In this document: positions 58,630 to 64,000 of the stretch, piece by piece | How positions within the stretch are numbered: the first letter of the stretch is position 1 | Layout of the letters: each line of letters starts with the position of its first letter | NCBI RefSeq assembly: GCF_009910705.1 | Contig: NZ_JAAAXJ010000002.1 | Span: 434,001 to 498,000, forward strand | Direction of reading: 5' to 3' | DNA from: Microvirga arsenatis | GTDB lineage: Bacteria > Pseudomonadota > Alphaproteobacteria > Rhizobiales > Beijerinckiaceae | Length of the DNA: 64,000 bases | Translations under genes and position numbers: made by a program | The notes under the pieces: generated by a model | Told to the model about the DNA's origin: nothing | The model's input: only the letters and a program-made list of their open reading frames with translations | The model's database searches: none

Positions 58630-58653
58630 GGGCGCCCGGCAACCCGGGCGCCC
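58630..58653. promoter_or_regulatory. 10-bp perfect stem-loop after hsp20-2
   Basis: GGGCGCCCGG pairs with CCGGGCGCCC around CAAC. There is no T-run. It may halt RNA decay or partly terminate between the second heat-shock gene and the next gene. Confidence 0.5.
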
Positions 58654-58680
58654 CGCACGCTCACCGGAGGAAAGGATCGG

Positions 58681-59127
58681 ATGACACAACAGACCATGAT
58701 CGACAGCCGCACGGATCTGCGCCGCGAGCAGGCCTTTGCCGCTGCCATCGGCCCGTCGTGCCCCACGACCCCTTCCTACACGGAGGCCCTCGTGGATCCG
58801 GGCGGCGTCTTCCGCACGCCGGCGGAGGTCGCGGAGCATCCCTGGTTCTCGCACGAGGAGAAGCGCACCGTGCTGCTGTCCTGGGCGCGGGACGAACTCG
58901 TGCTCGAGCAGGTGGCGAACCGGAGCCTGCCCGAGCTGAAGCCGCGCTCGCGGATCGACGCGGTGATCGCCGCCCTCTCCCGGTTCGATCCGGGTGCGGC
59001 ATCCGAGTACCGCGCTGCGGTACGCTCGATCAGGGCGCAGCATCCGCGCAGATCCTCCGGCGGCGCTCTGAAGAAGCTGGTGAAGGCCAAGATCATCCAG
59101 AGGGAGGTTTCATGCATCACTCTGTGA
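58681..59127 (+). CDS. hypothetical protein (148 aa)
   Basis: MTQQTMIDSRTDLRREQAFA begins the protein, with GGAGG upstream. The middle reads VFRTPAEVAEHPWFSHEEKR and then TVLLSWARDELVLEQVANRS, a helical pattern seen in small stress-linked proteins of Hyphomicrobiales, but no formal family is recognised. It is likely co-expressed with the Hsp20 genes. The 32-aa gene begins within its 3' end. Confidence 0.7.
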   Translation: MTQQTMIDSRTDLRREQAFAAAIGPSCPTTPSYTEALVDPGGVFRTPAEVAEHPWFSHEEKRTVLLSWARDELVLEQVANRSLPELKPRSRIDAVIAALSRFDPGAASEYRAAVRSIRAQHPRRSSGGALKKLVKAKIIQREVSCITL

Positions 59128-59210
59128 TCGGAATCGGCCTGGCGATCGCCATCGTGGCTGCCGTCGAGCTGTGGCTGCTCCACGGCAATCCTCCGGCGAA
59201 GACCGCCTGA
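59112..59210 (+). CDS. 32-residue membrane miniprotein
   Basis: MHHSVIGIGLAIAIVAAVEL followed by WLLHGNPPAKTA, a single hydrophobic helix with a short polar tail. GGGAGG lies a few bases upstream. It overlaps the 3' end of the upstream gene by 16 bp in another frame. The strong ribosome site and clean transmembrane segment support a real gene of unknown role. Confidence 0.55.
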   Translation: MHHSVIGIGLAIAIVAAVELWLLHGNPPAKTA

Positions 59211-59273
59211 CATTGAGATATGGGGCTTGGCATCGGGCTTCGGCCCGGTGCCGGGCCTATCGGCCGGAAGGCC

Positions 59274-59822
59274 TCAAGGCGAGGCGTGCATGAAGAGAGC
59301 GGCCTTCACGAGACGGTCGGGGCCGAGATCGTCGTCCGACTCGAAGCTCATCAGTTCCGCCAGGCGGTTGCGGGCACGGTTGATGCGGCTCTTGATGGTG
59401 CCGATGTTTGTGCCGCAGATGCGGGCCGCATCCTCGTAGGACAGCCCCTCCGCGCCCACCAGGAGCAGGGCCTCGCGCTGCTCCACCGGCAGCTTGCTCA
59501 AGGCCCTCAGCATGTCCTTGACGTCGAGCCGCACGCCCTGGTCGGGCATGACGGCGACGTTCTCCGCCCAGGCGCCCTCCGGGTCCTCGACTTCGCGCTT
59601 CTTCCGGCGGGCCTGGGTGAGGAAATCGTTGCGCAGGATCGTGAAGAGCCAGGCCTGCATGCTGGTGCCCGGCTCGAACTTGTCGAGGTGGGTGAGGCCT
59701 TTCAGCAGGGCGCCCTGAACGAGGTCGTCCGCCTTGTCGACGCTGCCGGAGAGGGAGATGGCGAAGGCCCGCAGGTGCGGAATGGCCTTGAGCATCTGCT
59801 CCTTCGGGGAGTTTTCAGCCAT
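59274..59822 (-). CDS. EcfG-like ECF sigma factor (general stress)
   Basis: A 182-residue sigma factor. Region 2 is DKADDLVQGALLKGLTHLDK then FEPGTSMQAWLFTILRNDFL; region 4 is LPVEQREALLLVGAEGLSYE and IGTIKSRINRARNRLAE. The REVEDPEG linker is typical of the EcfG/RpoE2 group that drives the alphaproteobacterial stress response. The usual nepR and phyR are not adjacent, so this may be a paralogue. The ATG at 59822 is the family start. Confidence 0.88.
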   Translation of the reverse strand: MAENSPKEQMLKAIPHLRAFAISLSGSVDKADDLVQGALLKGLTHLDKFEPGTSMQAWLFTILRNDFLTQARRKKREVEDPEGAWAENVAVMPDQGVRLDVKDMLRALSKLPVEQREALLLVGAEGLSYEDAARICGTNIGTIKSRINRARNRLAELMSFESDDDLGPDRLVKAALFMHASP

Positions 59823-60100
59823 TACTCGTCCAACCCTACGAATCGAGCTTTCTAGAAGGCCCTTCCCGGGCTCCAGCCGCATTAACCTATGCGAAGCTTG
59901 GCCTTGATCCGCGCCAGATGTCGGGAGGGAATCGCCGGGAATCAAGGGAGCGACCGAAATCGGCCCCGATCTGCGGTCAAGCTTTACATGTGGCAATGAG
60001 ACGGACCGCAGTCGGAGCTACTTTTATTGAGCCGGAACCCATGCATCGTCAGTCCCTGCCGACCGCGAAACGCCTGCCCCGCCGGCCCGTAAGGAACCCC

Positions 60101-60499
60101 ATGACTCAGGCCCGCTGCATCATCGTGGAAGACCAGGCCCTCATCGGCATGTCCCTGGAGGCCTTCCTGGAAGACGCGGGTTATGCCGTAGCCGGCGTCT
60201 TCATGAGCAAGGCCGAGGCCTTGCGATGGCTCGAGGGCGATGTGCCCGACATCGCCGTCCTCGACATCATGATCAGGGACGGCACCTCCCTGGAGGTGGC
60301 CCGGACGCTCAGGACCCTCGGGGTGCCCTTCGCGGTCTATTCGGGCCTGCCCTCGAGCGCCGACTGCCCCGCCGAGTTCAAGGGCGTTCCGTGGCTTGAG
60401 AAGCCCGTGAGCCGCGAAACCCTGGCGGAGGTTCTCGGACGCCTGGCCGCACCTGAAAAGCCGGCCGCTGAGCCCATCGTCGTCGCGCACCGGCCGTAA
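60101..60499 (+). CDS. single-domain response regulator
   Basis: A 132-residue receiver with no output domain. IIVEDQALIGMSLEAFLEDA carries the acidic pocket (E-D), VPDIAVLDIMIRDGTSLEVA the phosphorylated Asp, and WLEKPVSRETLAEVL the Lys. It is divergent from the EcfG-like sigma gene. It may act in a phosphorelay such as the PhyR pathway, but it lacks the sigma-like domain of PhyR. Confidence 0.88.
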   Translation: MTQARCIIVEDQALIGMSLEAFLEDAGYAVAGVFMSKAEALRWLEGDVPDIAVLDIMIRDGTSLEVARTLRTLGVPFAVYSGLPSSADCPAEFKGVPWLEKPVSRETLAEVLGRLAAPEKPAAEPIVVAHRP

Positions 60500-60520
60500 G
60501 GAGGGACCCGAGACAAACGA

Positions 60521-60546
60521 GGAACATCAGGGCTTCGCGCGCCGTT
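60521..60546 (+). promoter_or_regulatory. EcfG-type promoter
   Basis: GGAAC (60521-60525), 17 bases, CGTT (60543-60546). This matches the EcfG consensus GGAAC-N16/17-CGTT. It lies 33 bases upstream of the Tyr-rich secreted protein gene, so that gene is predicted to be in the general stress regulon. Confidence 0.7.
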
Positions 60547-60578
60547 GTCATGGAGGTTCCTGCTCCTGGGAGGACACC

Positions 60579-60995
60579 ATGAACGTGTCGTTCAAAACCC
60601 TGCTGGCTGCGGGCCTTGCCCTGGCCGGATCGATGATCGTTCAGCCCGCGCCGGCCGAGGCCCAGCCCTATTGGGGCTATCGCCACCATCACGCCGGATG
60701 GGGCTATCGCCCCTCTTACGGCTATGCGCCGCGGGCTTATTTCGGCCCGCGCTATTACGGATACCGCTACGGCTATCCCTATTATCGCCGCCACTCCGCC
60801 GGAGGCGCCCTGGCGGCGGGCCTGATCGGCGGACTGGCTCTGGGCGCCATCGCGAGCGCGGCGGCCAATCCCTACTATGCCCCGGCCTATTACCGCCCGG
60901 TCGCCTACGCGCCGCGCCGCTGCTTCGTCGAGCGGCGCCGGTTCGTGAACCCCTACGGGCGCGTGGTCGTCCGGCGGATCGAGACCTGCTACTGA
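60579..60995 (+). CDS. Gly/Tyr-rich secreted protein
   Basis: A 138-residue protein. A signal peptide (FKTLLAAGLALAGSMIVQPA then PAEAQ) is followed by Tyr/Gly/Arg-rich repeats (YWGYRHHHAGWGYRPSYGYA; RYYGYRYGYPYYRR). A central hydrophobic segment GALAAGLIGGLALGAIASAA could anchor it or form a glycine-zipper. The C-terminus has two Cys. It resembles stress-induced surface proteins of Hyphomicrobiales. GGGAGGA lies upstream of the ATG. An EcfG-type promoter precedes it. Confidence 0.8.
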   Translation: MNVSFKTLLAAGLALAGSMIVQPAPAEAQPYWGYRHHHAGWGYRPSYGYAPRAYFGPRYYGYRYGYPYYRRHSAGGALAAGLIGGLALGAIASAAANPYYAPAYYRPVAYAPRRCFVERRRFVNPYGRVVVRRIETCY

Positions 60996-61020
60996 GGCTT
61001 TCCCTCCGTCGTCACCCGAA

Positions 61021-61043
61021 AGCCCCGCAGCCGCGGGGCTTTT
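61021..61043 (+). terminator. Rho-independent terminator
   Basis: AGCCCCGC and GCGGGGCT form a perfect 8-bp stem with a 4-base loop, followed by TTT. It lies 26 bp after the Tyr-rich gene. Confidence 0.85.
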
Positions 61044-61075
61044 GCCGTCCGTTGAAGCCGCCGCCCGGACAGGCT

Positions 61076-61167
61076 GGAGCATTTTTCGGCGAAGTGGATC
61101 CGGTTCGCCGTCAAAAAATGCGGCACGCGAAGAAAAGAGATGATTCCATCTGAATGGAAACAGCTCT
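61076..61167. repeat. dispersed intergenic repeat, copy 2
   Basis: GGAGCATTTTTCGGCG through GGAAACAGCTCT. It has the same block order as 43331-43423 with scattered differences. It lies between the terminator and the RNase D gene. Confidence 0.7.
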
Positions 61168-61198
61168 AGAGCTGCAGCAGCCCATCCCTGGATGACCC

Positions 61199-61813
61199 AT
61201 GACAGCACGCTTCCATCGCGGCGACCTGCCCGCGGATTACCAGCCCGGCTCCGCCATCGCCGTCGACACCGAGACCCTCGGCCTCAACCCGCATCGCGAC
61301 CGCCTGTGCGTGGTGCAGGTCTCCACCGGCGACGGCACGGCGGACGTGGTGCAGATCGTGAAGGGCGACCCCCTGCCGGAGAATCTCATCCGCGTGCTCT
61401 CCGACGAGAGCGTGCTTAAGATCTTTCATTACGCCCGCTTCGACCTGGCGGTTCTCTTCCATACCTTCGGGGTCATGCCGCGCCCGGTCTATTGCACCAA
61501 GGTCGCTTCGCGCCTCGTTCGCACCTACACCGACCGCCATGGCCTGAAGGATCTCGTGCGCGAGCAGCTCGGCGTGGAACTGTCGAAGCAGCAGCAATCC
61601 TCCGATTGGGGCGCCGACGCGCTCACCCCCGCCCAGCTCGACTACGCCGCCTCCGACGTGCTGCACCTGCACGCCTTGAAGGAGAGGCTCGACCGCATGC
61701 TGGAGCGGGAGAACCGCCTCGGCATCGCCCATCAATGCTTCAGCTTCCTGCCGACCCGGGCCCAGCTCGACCTGCTGGGCTGGGCGGAGACGGACATTTT
61801 CGCCCATTCTTGA
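61199..61813 (+). CDS. ribonuclease D-like 3'-5' exonuclease
   Basis: A 204-residue DEDD exonuclease. Motif I is AIAVDTETLGLNPHRDRLCV, motif II is IFHYARFDLAVLF and motif III is LDYAASDVLHL. It lacks the C-terminal HRDC domain of full-length RNase D, so it is the short form common in Hyphomicrobiales. It likely trims tRNA or other RNA 3' ends. Confidence 0.92.
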   Translation: MTARFHRGDLPADYQPGSAIAVDTETLGLNPHRDRLCVVQVSTGDGTADVVQIVKGDPLPENLIRVLSDESVLKIFHYARFDLAVLFHTFGVMPRPVYCTKVASRLVRTYTDRHGLKDLVREQLGVELSKQQQSSDWGADALTPAQLDYAASDVLHLHALKERLDRMLERENRLGIAHQCFSFLPTRAQLDLLGWAETDIFAHS

Positions 61814-61917
61814 CGGGCACTTAAACTTTCCCTCATAAACCTTTATGTCCGTCATAACATCGCCATGAGCCTCCGGCATGGCGCCATGCCGATTGTCAGG
61901 CGGAGGGGGTTGACCAG

Positions 61918-62658
61918 GTGGCGGTACTTCAGGGCACCACAATGGGTGAGGGCCCGGCCTTGCGGCCGGTCGAACGCTCGCGCGCCTTCCGGAGCGCCCG
62001 CCGCCACTCGCGCTGGGTGCGGTTCGCCAAGGTCGCCATCCCCCTGGGCTCCCTGCTGGGCATGGCGGCCGTGGGCTTCGTGGCCTATTACGACCCGTTC
62101 CGGCAGATCGAGAACCTGAGCTTCGGCTCCATCGGGGTGAGCGGCACCAACGTCACCATGGAAAGCCCGAAGCTGACCGGCTTCAAGAACGACAACCGCC
62201 CCTATGAGGTGACGGCCAGCGCCGCCACCCAGGACGTGCGCAAGCCGAACTTCGTGCAGCTCAAGGACCTGAAGGCGCGCATCGTCACCGACGAGCGCGG
62301 CACCGTGGCCCGGCTCCAGGCCGCCAGCGGCGTGCTCGACACCAAGCGGGAGCAGATGCGGCTGCGCGACAACATCGTGGTCACCACGGATGCCGGCCAC
62401 GAGGTCAAGCTCCGCTCGGCCTTCGTGCGTTTCAAGTCCGGCTCCGTGACCTCCAACGAACCCGTGGTCGTGTCCTTCGGCAGCGGCACCATCGAGGCGG
62501 AAGGCCTCAGCGTCACCGACAACGGCAAGGTGATGAGCTTCACCGGCCGCGTCCGCACCATTATCCAACCTTCTTCGAATTCCGCCTCCTCCGCCCCGGA
62601 GGCTGCCGGCACGGGCTCGACCGTCCCAGCGCCCCAACAGACAAGTGTTCGTCCATGA
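61918..62658 (+). CDS. lptC: LPS export ABC transporter periplasmic protein LptC
   Basis: A 246-residue inner-membrane-anchored protein. One membrane segment (VAIPLGSLLGMAAVGFVAYY) is followed by a periplasmic beta-jellyroll (NVTMESPKLTGFKNDNRPYE). It links LptBFG to LptA in the LPS transport bridge. GGAGG precedes the GTG at 61918. It overlaps lptA by 4 bp. Confidence 0.88.
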   Translation: MAVLQGTTMGEGPALRPVERSRAFRSARRHSRWVRFAKVAIPLGSLLGMAAVGFVAYYDPFRQIENLSFGSIGVSGTNVTMESPKLTGFKNDNRPYEVTASAATQDVRKPNFVQLKDLKARIVTDERGTVARLQAASGVLDTKREQMRLRDNIVVTTDAGHEVKLRSAFVRFKSGSVTSNEPVVVSFGSGTIEAEGLSVTDNGKVMSFTGRVRTIIQPSSNSASSAPEAAGTGSTVPAPQQTSVRP

Positions 62659-63302
62659 TGAGTCTCACACGCGCCGCCCTCGCCCTCGCGCTTCTGTCCT
62701 CCGTTCCGCCGGGGGCCGCCTGGGCTCAGGCCAGCAAGGAGCGGGCCGTGGGCTTCGGCAATTTCGGCTCCAGCAAGGAGCCGATCAAGATCGATGCCAA
62801 CAAGCTCGACGTCTTCGACAAGGAAGGCCGCGCGGTCTTCACCGGCGATGTGGTCGCGGTCCAGGGCGAGAGCACCATGAAGTGCACGGTCATGACCGTG
62901 TTCTACGAGCAGCGCGACCAGAGCGGCGGCCCGGCCACGCCCGCGCCTGCGGCGGCGGCGGGAGCCGACGACAGCGCCATCAAGAAGATCGACTGCAAGG
63001 GACCCGTCACCATCGTGTCGCGCACCCAGGTGGCGACCGGCGAGAACGCCACCTTCGACCGGGGCTCCAACAAGATCCTGCTCACCGGCAACGCCACCTT
63101 GAGCGACGGACCGAACGTCACCAAGGGCGAGCGGGTGCTCTACGACATCAACACCGGCGTCGCCAATATCGAGACGGCGCCGGGCGGACGCGTGCGAGCC
63201 CTGTTCGTTCCGGGCAGCGGCGGCCCGGCGCCCACGGGCGCCGGCGGAGGCGCCAATGCGCCCGCCAAGCCCAAGCCGCAACAGAGGCCGGCCACGAACT
63301 GA
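62655..63302 (+). CDS. lptA: LPS transport periplasmic protein LptA
   Basis: A 215-residue periplasmic protein. A signal peptide ([21 protein letters not shown]) precedes the OstA-like jellyroll: [20 protein letters not shown], then [20 protein letters not shown] and [21 protein letters not shown] Pro/Ala/Gly-rich linker interrupts the middle. LptA forms the bridge that carries LPS to the outer membrane. It lies between lptC and lptB. Confidence 0.92.
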   Translation: MMSLTRAALALALLSSVPPGAAWAQASKERAVGFGNFGSSKEPIKIDANKLDVFDKEGRAVFTGDVVAVQGESTMKCTVMTVFYEQRDQSGGPATPAPAAAAGADDSAIKKIDCKGPVTIVSRTQVATGENATFDRGSNKILLTGNATLSDGPNVTKGERVLYDINTGVANIETAPGGRVRALFVPGSGGPAPTGAGGGANAPAKPKPQQRPATN

Positions 63303-63351
63303 AACGGGGGGCTTCCCCCGCCTTGACCCTTCCACCACCAGCGACGATCCT

Positions 63352-64000
63352 GTGAAACCGCTTTTCAACCGTTCCCCCTCCGGTCCTTCGAACGTGAGCC
63401 TCCTGGAGCCGCAAGGCGCGGGCAGGGGCCCCGTTGCGCATTCGCGCCGGGATGCCGAAGCCGTGTTCGGCGGACCCGGCATTCTCGCGGTCAAGGGCCT
63501 GCAGAAGAGCTATCGCGGCCGCACCGTGGTGCAGGATGCGGGCTTGAGCGTGCGCGCGGGCGAGGCGGTGGGCCTGCTGGGCCCGAACGGCGCGGGCAAG
63601 ACCACGATCTTCTACATGATCACCGGCCTCGTCGGGGCGGATCGCGGCGTGATCAGCCTCGACGGCCACGACGTCACGGGCCTGCCCATGTACCGGCGCG
63701 CCCGTCTGGGCATCGGCTACCTGCCGCAGGAGGCCTCGATCTTCCGCGGCCTCAACGTGGAGGACAACATCCGCGCCGTGCTCGAGATCGTGGAGCCCAG
63801 CCGCAAGGAGCGCGAGCGCAAGCTCGACGCGCTGCTCGACGAGTTCAACATCACGCGCCTGCGCAAGTCGCCCTCCATCGCCCTCTCGGGCGGCGAGCGG
63901 CGGCGTTGCGAGATCGCCCGGGCGCTGGCGGGCGAGCCCACCTTCATGCTCCTCGACGAGCCCTTCGCCGGCATCGACCCGATTGCGGTGGGCGACATCC
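63352..64000 (+). CDS. lptB: LPS export ABC transporter ATPase LptB (partial, cut by window end)
   Basis: The first 216 codons are open to the window end. The Walker A is [11 protein letters not shown], the Q-loop lies in [11 protein letters not shown], the signature is LSGGERRR and Walker B is [13 protein letters not shown]. It begins with a 45-residue N-terminal extension not seen in E. coli LptB. The GTG at 63352 lacks a clear ribosome site; another GTG is at 63394. With LptF/LptG it powers LPS export. Confidence 0.88.
   Translation, partial: MKPLFNRSPSGPSNVSLLEPQGAGRGPVAHSRRDAEAVFGGPGILAVKGLQKSYRGRTVVQDAGLSVRAGEAVGLLGPNGAGKTTIFYMITGLVGADRGVISLDGHDVTGLPMYRRARLGIGYLPQEASIFRGLNVEDNIRAVLEIVEPSRKERERKLDALLDEFNITRLRKSPSIALSGGERRRCEIARALAGEPTFMLLDEPFAGIDPIAVGDI

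Noticed and set aside
59274-60499. classical nepR-ecfG-phyR locus
   Set aside because: The receiver protein has no sigma-like domain and no NepR-sized gene is next to the sigma factor.

Overview
The window reads as chromosomal DNA of a high-G+C alphaproteobacterium of the order Hyphomicrobiales (Rhizobiales), possibly near Microvirga, Methylobacterium or Bosea. The order is supported by the irr/fabA-fabB-fabI block, the tsaB-rimI-fur-plsC and murJ-trpS-usp-NifU-like operons, lptC-lptA-lptB, an EcfG-like sigma factor and small heat-shock genes with a ROSE-type leader. The genus cannot be fixed from the sequence alone.

Layout. 1-18.6 kb is core: a GST, a DUF1127/LysR divergent pair, plsC-fur and rimI-tsaB, a VOC/TetR divergent pair with two operator palindromes, the NifU-like/usp/trpS/murJ operon, a DsbA-like protein, a Pcm-like methyltransferase, fabA/fabB/fabI with divergent irr, an EamA exporter, a DUF3096 miniprotein, an SH3 protein and a glyoxylate-reductase-like dehydrogenase. 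18.6-20.5 kb is a sharply A+T-rich two-gene module (OLD/AAA-like ATPase plus DUF4276 TOPRIM-like protein), a likely anti-phage system inserted between core genes. 20.6-24.6 kb returns to core: a Crp/Fnr regulator, an amine oxidase, an EI24 protein and an NDUFA9-like protein.

24.77-38.04 kb is an integrative element in the 3' end of tRNA-Leu(CAG), bounded by a 19-bp direct repeat. It carries a tyrosine integrase, decayed phage-like genes, a ribbon-helix-helix protein, an HUH replication-initiator-like protein, small ORFs, a serine resolvase with its own half-site array, a complete two-gene type III restriction-modification system and an HNH-AP2 endonuclease. Beyond the right repeat lies a second, degraded copy of the integrase 5' end, so at least two related elements have used this tRNA. 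A CueR-type promoter with small copper-handling genes and a truncated secreted-protein gene follow (38.5-39.7 kb).

39.7-49.3 kb is accessory or lineage-specific: an Lrp regulator divergent from a PLP dehydratase-GNAT-GST-GNAT operon, a membrane protein, a FixH-like/di-heme peroxidase pair with a divergent AraC regulator, and hypothetical genes. 49.5-55.3 kb holds an ABC importer operon ending in an endonuclease/exonuclease/phosphatase-family gene, then an FMN split-barrel protein. 55.3-61 kb is stress and signalling: an adenylate cyclase-TPR protein, two Hsp20 genes, small proteins, an EcfG-like sigma factor, a lone receiver domain and a secreted Tyr-rich protein with a matching EcfG promoter. 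61.2-64 kb has a short RNase D and lptC-lptA-lptB, the last cut by the window end.
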